This document shows, one piece after another, positions 1 through 8,838 of a stretch of 64,000 nucleotides of DNA. Position 1 is the stretch's first letter. Each line of letters begins with the position of its first letter. This stretch comes from an uncultured Clostridia bacterium (GTDB lineage: Bacteria > Bacillota > Clostridia > Christensenellales > Borkfalkiaceae). The translations under genes were made by a program, and so were the position numbers. The notes under the pieces are model-generated. The model ran no database searches and was not told the DNA's origin. It saw only the letters and a list, made by a program, of their open reading frames with translations. The DNA is taken from NCBI GenBank assembly GCA_944368775.1, contig CALVXB010000007.1:52925-116924 (forward strand), written 5' to 3'.

Positions 1-133
1 TCGTGAGGCGATCAACTGCTACTATAATAAAGATTTCTGGCCTGAATTGATGCGGCGCGTCATGTCCGTCGATTTCAGCTGGCAGCGTTCCGCGAAAGAG
101 TACGAAAAAGTTTATGGGGAAATGTTGAAATAA
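1..133 (+). CDS. glgA: glycogen synthase, C-terminal fragment cut by window edge
   Basis: Only the last 43 codons are present. They end in the pattern FSWQRSAKEYEKVY, typical of the C-terminus of bacterial ADP-glucose glycogen synthases (GT5), followed by a TAA at 131-133. Glycogen phosphorylase follows 22 bp later, which fits a glycogen operon and supports the assignment despite the short fragment. The 5' part lies outside the window. Confidence 0.75.
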   Translation, partial: REAINCYYNKDFWPELMRRVMSVDFSWQRSAKEYEKVYGEMLK

Positions 134-155
134 TTTTTAACGGTAGGAGTAGGAC

Positions 156-2591
156 ATGAGCAGTACGAAAAGCATTACCGAAAAAGAAGTGCAGACATTG
201 ATCCAGGGCAAATTGTCGCGTTACTTCGGCGTATCGCCGAAGGAGGCGTCCATCGACCAGATCTACAAGGCCGTCGTGATGAGCGTTCGCGACATTCTCC
301 TGGAAAAGCGTCAGCAATTCCACAAGGTAATGAAGAGCAAAAAGGGCAAGCGCGTCTACTATCTGTGCATGGAATTTTTGCTCGGAAGATCACTCAAAAA
401 CAACATTTACAACCTTGGTCTCGGCGATGCTTACAGCAAAGCGCTGAAGTATTTCAACCTGACGCTGGAGGACCTGTACGAGCAGGAACCGGATGCCGGT
501 CTCGGCAACGGCGGCTTGGGTCGTCTCGCGGCATGCTTTATGGATGCGCTGGCTACCGGGAATTACCCGGCCATGGGTTACTCCATTCGCTATGATTATG
601 GCTTGTTCAAACAGAAGATCGTCGACGGCTGGCAGACGGAATTGCCGGATATCTGGCTCCCGGGCGGCGAAGTGTGGCTGACGCAGCGCAGCGACAAATC
701 CTGCACCGTCAAATTCGACGGCTGGGTGAAAGAGGACTGGACGGAAACCGGCCTCAAAGTGACCTACGGCGGTTACAAAGAGGTGGAAGCGGTCGCCTAC
801 GATATGATGATCTCGGGCAAAGACAGCGAGGCCGTCTCCGTGCTCCGCCTGTGGAGAGCGCGCAACATCTCCCACTTCGACATGAAGCTGTTCTCGCAGG
901 GCGATTACCTGCGCTGCATGCAGGAAGAGAACGAAGCGGAGGTCATCTCCAAAGTTCTCTATCCTGCCGACGATCACTATGAGGGCAAGTCGCTGCGCCT
1001 CAAGCAGCAATATTTCCTTGTCTCTGCTTCTCTGCAGAACATCATCAACGACCACAAACACCGTTACGGACCGCTCAGCCTGCTCCCGCAGCAGGCGGCG
1101 ATCCACATCAACGACACGCACCCCGCGCTCGCCATCCCCGAGCTCATGCGCCTGTTGATGGATGAAAACGGCTTCACTTGGGACGATGCTTGGAACATCG
1201 TCACATCGACGTTTGCTTACACCAACCATACGGTCATGGCGGAGGCGCTCGAGACCTGGCAGGAAGATCTGATCGCCCGCCGTCTGCCGCGCATCCACAT
1301 GATCCTCAAAGAGATCAACCGCCGCTTCTGCAACGACCTGTGGGCGCGCTTCCCCGGGCAGCATCAGTTCATCGACAGCATGGCTGTCATCTCTAACGGT
1401 CAGGTGCGCATGGCGAACTTGTCCGTGATCGGCTCGCACAAGGTCAACGGCGTCTCTGCACTGCACAGCGACATCATCAAAAAGAGCATCTTCAACGGCT
1501 TCTATCAGATCTGGCCGGAAAAGTTCACCAACGTGACGAACGGCATCGCGCATCGCCGCTGGCTGTGCCAGTCGAACCCCGAGCTTTGCGAGCTGCTCAA
1601 CGACTGCATCGGCGACGGCTACGTCAAAGACGCGCAGCAGCTCTCCAAGTTCAAGCAGTTTGAAAACGACCAGAGCGTGCTCAAGCGCCTCGCGGAGATC
1701 AAGCACACCAAAAAGAAGCAGTTTGCCGACTACGCCTACAAAAAAGAGGGCGTCGTCATCGACCCGGACAGCGTGTTCGACGTGCAGGCTAAGCGCATGC
1801 ACGAGTACAAGAGACAGCTTCTCAACGCGATGAACATCATCTCGCTGTATGCCGAGCTGCTCGACGACCCGAACAAGAACATCCAGCCGCAGACCTTCAT
1901 CTTCGGCGCAAAGGCGGCCTCCGGCTACCTGCGCGCGAAGCAGTTCATCAAGCTGATCTGCTACCTCGCCGAGGACATCAAAAAGCACCCGAAGATCCAC
2001 GAAAAGCTCAACGTCGTCTACATGGAAAACTACAACGTGACGATGGCAGAGACGATGATCCCCGCGACGGACGTCAGCGAGCAGATCTCCCTCGCCGGCA
2101 AAGAGGCGAGCGGCACCAGCAACATGAAGTTCATGATGAACGGCGCCATTACGATCGGCACGCTGGACGGCGCGAACGTCGAAATGAGCGAGGCGGTCGG
2201 CCAGGACAATATCTTCATCTTCGGCCTGCGCGCGGAAGAAGTAGAGGAGATGTGGTCGAAGGGATACAACGCCAGCCTGCAGTACAACCAGAACCCGCTC
2301 ATCCGTCGGGTGGTCGAAATGATGCTGCGCGGCTTTAACGGCGAATCTTTCTCCGAGATTACCAACTACCTGCTCACGGGCGCGCCCGTCGCCGACCCGT
2401 ATATGTGCATGGCAGACTTTGAATCGTATCACACGACGCAGAAGAGCATCAAAAATCTGTATGCAGAGGATAAGATGCTTTGGTCCAAGATCTCGCTGAA
2501 CAACATCGCCGCCTCCGGCATCTTTGCGGCAGATCGCAGCATCAAGGAGTATGCCGATAATATCTGGCATCTGAAGTCTCTCAAGGTGTAA
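156..2591 (+). CDS. glgP: glycogen/starch phosphorylase
   Basis: An 811-residue GT35 phosphorylase, the normal family length, which would release glucose-1-phosphate from alpha-1,4-glucan ends using PLP and phosphate in the cytoplasm. The N-terminal half carries EFLLGRSLKNN and GLGNGGLGRLAACF. The C-terminal PLP site reads EASGTSNMKFMMNG, with the Schiff-base lysine at about residue 658. The start is the ATG at 156, preceded by the purine-rich site TAGGAGTAGG. It sits between glgA and a GH13 glucanase, so storage glucan synthesis, phosphorolysis and hydrolysis are probably cotranscribed. Confidence 0.97.
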   Translation: MSSTKSITEKEVQTLIQGKLSRYFGVSPKEASIDQIYKAVVMSVRDILLEKRQQFHKVMKSKKGKRVYYLCMEFLLGRSLKNNIYNLGLGDAYSKALKYFNLTLEDLYEQEPDAGLGNGGLGRLAACFMDALATGNYPAMGYSIRYDYGLFKQKIVDGWQTELPDIWLPGGEVWLTQRSDKSCTVKFDGWVKEDWTETGLKVTYGGYKEVEAVAYDMMISGKDSEAVSVLRLWRARNISHFDMKLFSQGDYLRCMQEENEAEVISKVLYPADDHYEGKSLRLKQQYFLVSASLQNIINDHKHRYGPLSLLPQQAAIHINDTHPALAIPELMRLLMDENGFTWDDAWNIVTSTFAYTNHTVMAEALETWQEDLIARRLPRIHMILKEINRRFCNDLWARFPGQHQFIDSMAVISNGQVRMANLSVIGSHKVNGVSALHSDIIKKSIFNGFYQIWPEKFTNVTNGIAHRRWLCQSNPELCELLNDCIGDGYVKDAQQLSKFKQFENDQSVLKRLAEIKHTKKKQFADYAYKKEGVVIDPDSVFDVQAKRMHEYKRQLLNAMNIISLYAELLDDPNKNIQPQTFIFGAKAASGYLRAKQFIKLICYLAEDIKKHPKIHEKLNVVYMENYNVTMAETMIPATDVSEQISLAGKEASGTSNMKFMMNGAITIGTLDGANVEMSEAVGQDNIFIFGLRAEEVEEMWSKGYNASLQYNQNPLIRRVVEMMLRGFNGESFSEITNYLLTGAPVADPYMCMADFESYHTTQKSIKNLYAEDKMLWSKISLNNIAASGIFAADRSIKEYADNIWHLKSLKV

Positions 2592-2607
2592 CTCGCGGCA
2601 AAGTATC

Positions 2608-4419
2608 ATGAATATCTACTATAATCCCTTAGACGTGCGCTGTAAGAGCACCATCGGCGGGATTGAGCAAAACCAAAAATTGCATATCCGTGTTTACGGC
2701 AAATGTACTGAGCCTTGTCTGTTCGTCCTGCATAAGGACGGACAGTCCGGGGCTCAATATTTGCATATGGATACCGTTGCGGATGGCTGGAGTTTGCTCT
2801 TGAACCTGCAAGAACCCGGTCTCTATTTTTACCATTTTCAATTCGGAGAACAGCGCGTTGCCGGCTGCGGAAAGTTCCGCAATCTTGAATTTTCTGAATC
2901 GATCACAGAATATCAGATATTAGTGTACCGTAAGGGCTTCCGCACGCCCGATTGGTTCAAAGGGGGGATCATGTACCAGATCTTCCCCGACCGTTTTTAC
3001 AAGAGCGGCGAAGTGAGCGTCGCACCCGAAAAGTGGCTGCATCAAAGCTGGAACGAAGCGCCCGAATACCGCATGAACGCCGAGGGAAAGGTCCTCAACA
3101 ACGACTTTTTCGGAGGCAATATCCGCGGCATTCTCGAAAAGCTCGACTACCTGCAGAGCCTGCACGTCACCGTCATCTATCTCAATCCGATCTTCCGCTC
3201 CTTTTCCAACCACCGTTACGACACGGGCAACTTCATGGAGATCGACCCGACCTTCGGCACGGAAGAGGAGTTTGCCGAGCTGGTAGAGGAGTGCCGCAGG
3301 CGCGGCATGCGCGTCATGTTGGACGGCGTATTCAATCATACCGGCGACGATAGCTTGTATTTTAATAAATATGGGCGATATAATGAATTAGGCGCATATC
3401 AGTCGAAAAATTCAAAGTACTATGCGTGGTATAGCTTTATTAAATTTCCGAACAAGTACCACGCCTGGTGGGGGATCGACAACCTGCCCGCCGTCAATGA
3501 AGAGAACCCCTCGTACGCCGCGTACATAACGGGCGAGGGCGGCGTCATCCAATATTGGATGCAATACGGGCTCGGCGGGTTCCGTTTGGACGTCGCCGAC
3601 GAACTCCCCGACGATTTTATCGAAAAGATCCGTTCTGCCGTCAAAAGCTCGGATCCGGACGCGCTCGTCCTCGGTGAAGTGTGGGAGGACGCCTCCAACA
3701 AGATCGCTTACAGCAAGCGCCGCCAATATTTTTGGGGCAATGAGCTGGACAGCGTGATGAATTACCCGCTCAAAGATGCGATCATCCAATTTATCACGAG
3801 CGGCAACACGACGACCTTCCGCCAGACGATCGCCATGCTGCGCGACAACTATCCGAAGACCGTCCTCGATTCGCTGATGAATATTCTCGGCACGCACGAT
3901 ACGGCGCGCATCCTGACGGCGATGGGCGGCGTCCACGCTTACACGAAGGACGAGATGAGCCGCATCAAATTGGACGAGGCGACCCGTAAAAAGGCTGTCG
4001 AGCGCGTCAAAGCGGCGGCTGTGCTCTTATTTACCCTCTTCGGCGTTCCGTGCATCTACTATGGCGATGAGATCGGCATGGAAGGGTATTCAGATCCGTT
4101 CTGCCGCTTCCCGTTTGATTGGGATCATATCGATGCGGATATGCTCGCACATTATCGCCGCCTGTCACACATCCGCGCTTCACTCTCCGTCTTTCGCGAC
4201 AGCGAATATGCAGAGCTCTTTGCCGATGAAAATTGCGTCGTCTACGAGCGGCGGAAGGGGAAAGAAGTCGCCGTCGTCGTCATGAACTGTGGACATAACC
4301 GCTACGATATGAAGTACCGGGGCAAACTGTTCGATCTGCTGCACGCGGATGCGGAATATCGCGATCACTTTGCAATTTTGCCGCACAGCTATGCGATTTT
4401 GAGCAATAAAGCCGTATGA
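2608..4419 (+). CDS. GH13 alpha-glucanase (neopullulanase/cyclomaltodextrinase-like)
   Basis: A 603-residue GH13 enzyme with an N-terminal beta-sandwich-like region of about 110 residues before the TIM barrel that opens at GGIMYQIFPDRF. The GH13 regions are intact: DGVFNHTGDD; GFRLDVADE with nucleophile Asp328; LGEVWED with acid/base Glu357; and GTHDTARI with Asp431. The motif set fits neopullulanase/maltogenic subfamilies that trim branched or cyclic maltodextrins, probably complementing glgP. The start is 16 bp after glgP and has no obvious Shine-Dalgarno site, so translational coupling is likely. The exact substrate cannot be read from the sequence. Confidence 0.9.
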   Translation: MNIYYNPLDVRCKSTIGGIEQNQKLHIRVYGKCTEPCLFVLHKDGQSGAQYLHMDTVADGWSLLLNLQEPGLYFYHFQFGEQRVAGCGKFRNLEFSESITEYQILVYRKGFRTPDWFKGGIMYQIFPDRFYKSGEVSVAPEKWLHQSWNEAPEYRMNAEGKVLNNDFFGGNIRGILEKLDYLQSLHVTVIYLNPIFRSFSNHRYDTGNFMEIDPTFGTEEEFAELVEECRRRGMRVMLDGVFNHTGDDSLYFNKYGRYNELGAYQSKNSKYYAWYSFIKFPNKYHAWWGIDNLPAVNEENPSYAAYITGEGGVIQYWMQYGLGGFRLDVADELPDDFIEKIRSAVKSSDPDALVLGEVWEDASNKIAYSKRRQYFWGNELDSVMNYPLKDAIIQFITSGNTTTFRQTIAMLRDNYPKTVLDSLMNILGTHDTARILTAMGGVHAYTKDEMSRIKLDEATRKKAVERVKAAAVLLFTLFGVPCIYYGDEIGMEGYSDPFCRFPFDWDHIDADMLAHYRRLSHIRASLSVFRDSEYAELFADENCVVYERRKGKEVAVVVMNCGHNRYDMKYRGKLFDLLHADAEYRDHFAILPHSYAILSNKAV

Positions 4420-4426
4420 TCTATCT

Positions 4427-4460
4427 TTTGCATAGTACTATGTCTGACATAATTCGATCT
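4427..4460 (+). repeat. dispersed palindromic element, copy 1
   Basis: Core GCATAGTACTATG followed by TCTGACATAATTCGATC. It starts 8 bp after the GH13 stop codon and ends 8 bp before the ATG of the next gene. The inner arms ATGTC/GACAT are complementary. The outer arms are only weakly complementary in this copy. Strand is defined here by the orientation in which GCATAGTACTATG precedes TGACATA. Confidence 0.85.
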
Positions 4461-4468
4461 AAACCGTG

Positions 4469-5386
4469 ATGAAACATCGTCTTTTGCTGTCCTTCATTCT
4501 GATCGCTTCGCTGCTTCTGCTGTGCGGTTGTTCGGCGCTGTTTTTGCGTGCCGCGCCGCCGCAGCAGATCGTACTCCGCGCCGATACCGAAGCGGAGAAC
4601 GACGAGACGGCTATCCGCGGTCAGGGCGCCGTCGTCACCGTCGTTACGGTCGGCTCGTTTCAGGTCGGCCTGCGGTTCGGCTCCTTTATCGATTATTCGT
4701 CCGGCGTGATCGTCAACGAAGAGGGCTATGTGCTTGCGGCCGCATCATCTTTGCAGCCTGCAATTTATACGCAGGACGGCGAATACATCGGCACGGCAAA
4801 CGCCGCATATGCCGTCCTTTCAGACGTTTACCAAACGAGCGATACGCTGTATCGGTTGGAGCTGGTCGATGTTGACGCGGAGAGCGGCTTTGCGCTCTAT
4901 TCTTTTTACGATTCATTTTCTTATGCCGCCGAAGATTTTTCGGATAGCGAGCACAGCGGCACGGTCGAGGGTTTCCCGATCGTCGCTGAATTTTCTTCCG
5001 AAACGATCGCGGTAGGGGACTTCTGCACGGCGATCGGCAACGCGGTCGGCAGCGTCGTCAACGATACGGCACAGTCGCTCTCTTCGCTCAGCCATTTCAG
5101 CGTTTCCGCGACGAGCGGCGCCATCTCTCAAACCGGAGATGAAACGTTTTTGATCGGCGCCGCGGTGAGCCCGGAGATGATCGGCGGAGCAGTTTTTGAT
5201 CAAAACGGCTATTGTATCGGTATTCTCTCAGAAAAATTGCGCCGCGATGCCGCAGCCGATCAAAATTTTGTGGCGAATGCGACGCTTTGCAGCGGTGTCG
5301 ATCGGGTTTTGCGCTATCTCGACGCCGTCTCCGCCTCGCTGCGGATCCCGATCCCGTACACAGTCGCCTCGGAGGTCGCCGCATGA
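4469..5386 (+). CDS. lipoprotein with degenerate HtrA-like (trypsin-fold) domain, probable pseudoprotease
   Basis: A 305-residue protein with a lipoprotein signal (hydrophobic LLSFILIASLLLL, lipobox-like LCGC at about residues 20-23). The rest has the layout of an S1C/HtrA domain (GVIVNEEGYVLAAASSL, then DFCTAIGNAVGS, then GGAVFDQNGYCIGIL). All three catalytic positions are lost: the TN.H motif reads AAASS, the D.AVL motif reads ESGFALYSF, and GNSGGP reads EMIGGAV. It is therefore probably a non-catalytic binding or regulatory protein at the membrane exterior. It overlaps the active protease gene downstream by ATGA. A GTG at 4466 is an alternative start. No Shine-Dalgarno site is visible because copy 1 of the repeat lies directly upstream. 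Confidence 0.75.
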   Translation: MKHRLLLSFILIASLLLLCGCSALFLRAAPPQQIVLRADTEAENDETAIRGQGAVVTVVTVGSFQVGLRFGSFIDYSSGVIVNEEGYVLAAASSLQPAIYTQDGEYIGTANAAYAVLSDVYQTSDTLYRLELVDVDAESGFALYSFYDSFSYAAEDFSDSEHSGTVEGFPIVAEFSSETIAVGDFCTAIGNAVGSVVNDTAQSLSSLSHFSVSATSGAISQTGDETFLIGAAVSPEMIGGAVFDQNGYCIGILSEKLRRDAAADQNFVANATLCSGVDRVLRYLDAVSASLRIPIPYTVASEVAA

Positions 5387-7293
5387 ACCGTGTCCGCTCT
5401 GTTTCTCGTTCTGTTTGCCGTGCCGTTTTGGCATTGCTGCTTGCGGGAGTCGTCGCATTCTCTTTTTCTGCCTGCGGCGAAGCCGCGCTGCCGCCTTATG
5501 ACGGCAATATACGGCATGAGGTCGCATACGACGCAACGGCGCAGGAGACGTCGCTCGCCGAAGCCTATGCCGCGGCGGCACCCTCCGTTGTGTGCGTAGA
5601 AGTCCGCGTTTCCGATTCCATTTGCTATTATGGCAGCGGCTCCGTCATTGACGATGAGCGCGGTTATATTTTGACTTCTTCCGCTCTTGTGGCGCGCGCC
5701 GAAACGGCGCCGTCATATACCGTCACGTTTGCCGATGGCAGCAGCACTTCCGCGTCCTTATACGGTTACGGCGCCCACAGCTTTTTTTACCGCACGCAGA
5801 CTTTGAGCGACAGCGTCATGCCCGGAAACTCGGATATTGCCGTTTTAGCGATCGACGACGTTTCAGAAGGGCGTTACCCGGATGCCGATTCGGGTGAAAT
5901 GCGTGCGCTTCCGCGGGCGATCGCGTTTGCGGATTCTGATGCGCTGACGTATGGAGACGATTGTTTTTTGATCGGGAGCCTCGAAAATGAAGAGACTGCC
6001 GTTACGCGCAATGTTTTTCAAAGCGGGATCGTCTCCAAGCCGTATAATACGCATACATCGGCGTTCGATCTCGCAGACACGAGCAATTTTTTTGACGGTT
6101 CGTTCGACTACCTCGTACAAACCGACATCCAAACCAATGCCGGCAATGAAGGCTCGCCGCTCCTGAATGCGGACGGCCGGCTGATCGGTCTTGTCAATCG
6201 CCGCGCAGAATCCACGTTGCGCTATGCGCAAAACCAGGCGTACGGGCTTTCGTTTGCGACGCCGTCGTCCAACGTGCGCGCGGTGCTCGCCGACGGCGGG
6301 ATCGATGTGGCGTTTGCCGATGCTGATACGCCCGCCGATGAAAGCATCATCCAAAATGCTGACCAGATCCAAATGGCGACCGATCCCGTCGCGCAGATCC
6401 TGATGCGGCGCAGGCCGGTCATATCGGAGGGCCAAAATCAATATATCGGCAGCTCCGATTATTTCGTCGCGTCGGCCGGCTCGCCGATCGTCTTTTCGCC
6501 CAAAGCGCAGCGATCTGCAGAGACAGATGCACAGCGCATCGCCGCAGATTGCTTGGATATGGTCGTCAAGATCATCGTTTTTTACGAACATATCGGCACG
6601 CAGGAGGTGCTCGGATACGGCGAAGGCAGCGGCTTTCTCGTCGATACAGACGGGACGGTCGTGACCAATTTGCACGTGGTCAACAAGCTGTCTGACCTGA
6701 ACCAGACCGAAACGGGCAACGCAAACCATTCTGTAGATATTGAAGGCGTTTCCGTCTATGCGGCGTTTGAACGCGGTACGCGCGGATCTGCCCGCCACGG
6801 CCGGTTCATTCTTTTGCCGATGGAGATCGCGGCGTACCACAGGCAAGGGGATCTCGCCGTGCTGCGATTCCAAAACCCGATCTATACGGCGACTGAAAGC
6901 GGCGGACAGATGCGCGGTTTTGCCGAGGCGTTTGCGCTGGAAACGGAATTGCCGCAGCGCGGCGAACGCGTCTACGCGGTCGGAAATGCCGTGGCGTACG
7001 GAGTTTCGATCGTGAGCGGCGTCATATCTGTACCGGAATTTACGCGCTATTACGAAGAGTACGGCTATAACATGATCCAAACCGATGCCCCGATCAATGG
7101 CGGTAATTCGGGCGGACCGCTGTTGAACGCGGCGGGTCGCGTCGTCGGCGTCAATACGCTCGGGATCGGCAGCGAACTGATCACAGACTACGGATATGAA
7201 AACGTAAGCTGGGCCATCCCGGCTTCGTTCGTCAAAAGCTTTTTGCAAGATGTCGCAAACAACGCGACCGAAGGCGGCGCTACGATTTTGTAG
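5383..7293 (+). CDS. HtrA-like serine protease lipoprotein: degenerate domain plus active domain
   Basis: A 636-residue secreted lipoprotein (signal LALLLAGVVAFSFS, lipobox FSAC). The start is the ATG at 5383, overlapping the previous stop as ATGA, with GGAGG 7 bp upstream. Two HtrA-like domains follow. The first (about 45-320) keeps NSDIAVLAI but has TSSALV instead of TN.H and GNEGSPL instead of GNSGGPL, so it looks inactive. The second (about 390-630) has TNLHVV (His431), GDLAVLRF (Asp490) and GGNSGGPLLN (Ser576), a complete triad. No PDZ domain is evident, unlike canonical DegP. A role in envelope protein quality control or processing is inferred. Confidence 0.85.
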   Translation: MNRVRSVSRSVCRAVLALLLAGVVAFSFSACGEAALPPYDGNIRHEVAYDATAQETSLAEAYAAAAPSVVCVEVRVSDSICYYGSGSVIDDERGYILTSSALVARAETAPSYTVTFADGSSTSASLYGYGAHSFFYRTQTLSDSVMPGNSDIAVLAIDDVSEGRYPDADSGEMRALPRAIAFADSDALTYGDDCFLIGSLENEETAVTRNVFQSGIVSKPYNTHTSAFDLADTSNFFDGSFDYLVQTDIQTNAGNEGSPLLNADGRLIGLVNRRAESTLRYAQNQAYGLSFATPSSNVRAVLADGGIDVAFADADTPADESIIQNADQIQMATDPVAQILMRRRPVISEGQNQYIGSSDYFVASAGSPIVFSPKAQRSAETDAQRIAADCLDMVVKIIVFYEHIGTQEVLGYGEGSGFLVDTDGTVVTNLHVVNKLSDLNQTETGNANHSVDIEGVSVYAAFERGTRGSARHGRFILLPMEIAAYHRQGDLAVLRFQNPIYTATESGGQMRGFAEAFALETELPQRGERVYAVGNAVAYGVSIVSGVISVPEFTRYYEEYGYNMIQTDAPINGGNSGGPLLNAAGRVVGVNTLGIGSELITDYGYENVSWAIPASFVKSFLQDVANNATEGGATIL

Positions 7294-7722
7294 CAGCCGT
7301 CTTTTTTAAAGGAGTCCAAAAGCACTTTGCCGATTTGCAAGCAGAATGCGTACAGCCGACAACAGAGCAATACGCTGCGTAAAATCTTTCAACAACGTAT
7401 AGCAACGCCGCTTTGCATCTAAATTTATAAAAAATAGAATTTTGAGGCTCCAACACGCATAATAATTGCGATTCGCGCCGAAAAAACGTTGAACGATCAG
7501 TTATTTTCGGTAAATTCGGTAATTTTGGCGCTGAAAATTTTATTTGAAGCGATCAGAGCGCCCCTGCGTCAAAACAGGCCTATTTATTCGTAAAAGTCGT
7601 GTTTTACGCATAGATTTAAGTGTCTTGTTTTCTCCTCTACCGTAAAAAAGCACATCGGGCGCGCAGCTATGGAGGTGCGCAAATCCGTTGATTTTTTTCT
7701 GTGCTTGCGGTATAATGCACAT
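7294..7722. other. 429-bp intergenic stretch, AT-rich
   Basis: No convincing gene is visible between the protease and the recombinase, and composition is clearly more AT-rich than the flanks. No clear rho-independent terminator follows the protease stop. The only recognisable signal is the promoter at 7688-7716 close to the next gene. A small RNA or divergent leader cannot be excluded. Confidence 0.5.
7688..7716 (+). promoter_or_regulatory. vegetative promoter placing the start codon at the transcription start
   Basis: A -35 TTGATT (7688-7693), a 17-bp spacer and a perfect -10 TATAAT (7711-7716). The ATG of the recombinase is at 7723, six bases after the -10, so predicted transcription begins at or next to the start codon and the mRNA should be leaderless. 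No Shine-Dalgarno site is present. Confidence 0.8.
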
Positions 7723-8793
7723 ATGGTCGATCTTTCCTTTTATCAAAAACGAAACATCAACAATCTGAAGCGTATCGAAGGCCTTTTGAAGGAGCTTCCT
7801 TCCTTCGTTGAGGAATACTTTTTGGGGATCGAGAATCAAACCAGCACGCTGACGAGGCTCAATTATGCCTACGATCTGCGCATCTTTTTCGACTATCTCT
7901 CGAACCAATGCCTGCGCGGCAAAGCTGTGCGCTCCATTACCCTGCCCGACCTCGAAGCGGTTTCCGGTACCGATATCGAACGATTTTTAAGCTACTTGTC
8001 GCATTACGAATTTCGCGGCGCGTACGAAAGCTGCAACGAGCGCGCAAAGGCGCGAAAACTCTCGACCATCCGCGCCCTGTTCAAGTATTTCTTCAAAAAA
8101 GATAAGATCAAAGTCGATAACGCCGCCAAAGTTTCGATGCCAAAGCTGCACGAAAAAGAGATCATCCGTTTAGAGCCGAACGAGATCGTCGACCTGTTGA
8201 ATTGCGCAGATTCCGGCAGCGGCATGAGCAACCATCAGCGCGCTTTTCACGACAAGACGCGCATCCGCGACGTCGCAATTTTGACCCTCTTTTTGGGGAC
8301 GGGCATCCGTATCAGCGAGCTTGTCGGACTCAACAACGAAGACATCGATTTCACTTCAAACAGCTTCAAGGTGACGCGAAAAGGCGGCAACCAGGCTATC
8401 CTCTACTTTTCTGACGAAGTCGCCGATGCGCTGGCTCGTTATATGGCATATAAAGAAGACGATCTGCACGTATCCGAGCAGGAACACGCGTTGTTCTTAT
8501 CCTTAAAAATGCGGCGCATCAGCGTCCGTGCGGTCGAAAACCTTGTAAAAAAGTACAGTAAACTTGTTTCTCCTCTTAAAAAGATCTCCCCTCATAAGCT
8601 GCGCAGTACCTACGGCACGCAGCTGTACCGGGAGACGAAAGATATTTACATCGTCGCCGATGTGCTCGGCCATAAAGACGTCAATACGACGCGGAAACAC
8701 TATGCCGCCATTCAAGAAGATGCGCGGCGCAATGTTGCCGGCAAAGTGCGGCTGCGAGAGCCGGATCCTGACGACGATGATACACAGCATTAA
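7723..8793 (+). CDS. tyrosine site-specific recombinase, XerC/XerD-like
   Basis: A 356-residue tyrosine recombinase with an N-terminal SAM-like core-binding domain (about 20-130) and a C-terminal catalytic domain. Catalytic residues are in order: Arg in GTGIRISEL, the beta-hairpin Lys in TRKGG, His/Arg in SPHKLRSTYG, His in VLGHKD, and Tyr in TRKHYA. The longer frame from 7669 would need translation through the promoter, so the ATG at 7723 is preferred. Its solitary chromosomal position upstream of hflX suggests a housekeeping Xer-type role in dimer resolution, but a different target site is possible. Confidence 0.88.
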   Translation: MVDLSFYQKRNINNLKRIEGLLKELPSFVEEYFLGIENQTSTLTRLNYAYDLRIFFDYLSNQCLRGKAVRSITLPDLEAVSGTDIERFLSYLSHYEFRGAYESCNERAKARKLSTIRALFKYFFKKDKIKVDNAAKVSMPKLHEKEIIRLEPNEIVDLLNCADSGSGMSNHQRAFHDKTRIRDVAILTLFLGTGIRISELVGLNNEDIDFTSNSFKVTRKGGNQAILYFSDEVADALARYMAYKEDDLHVSEQEHALFLSLKMRRISVRAVENLVKKYSKLVSPLKKISPHKLRSTYGTQLYRETKDIYIVADVLGHKDVNTTRKHYAAIQEDARRNVAGKVRLREPDPDDDDTQH

Positions 8794-8800
8794 TGGCTAT

Positions 8801-8838
8801 TTGATGCGATCTATGTCACGCATAGTACTCTGTAAAAT
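8801..8838 (-). repeat. dispersed palindromic element, copy 2
   Basis: Contains TATGTCACGCATAGTACTCTG with TATTT/AAATA-type outer arms. It starts 7 bp after the recombinase stop and ends exactly at the hflX start codon, leaving no room for a Shine-Dalgarno site. Confidence 0.85.

Noticed and set aside
390..2609. A 739-codon open frame antisense to glgP.
   Set aside because: It is a GC-rich codon-position shadow of glgP, with no recognisable domains; glgP is unmistakable. The same applies to the long antisense frames over uvrA, uvrB, rnj and folD.
3414..3436. AAAGTACTATGCGTGGTATAG resembles the dispersed element core.
   Set aside because: It lies inside the GH13 coding region at a conserved Tyr/Trp stretch, lacks the TGACATA part and the outer arms, and is best explained by coding sequence.
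8801..8838. Reading the element as a promoter for hflX.
   Set aside because: TAAAAT near its end has no -35 box at suitable distance, and other copies in the same orientation lack the same -10-like bases.
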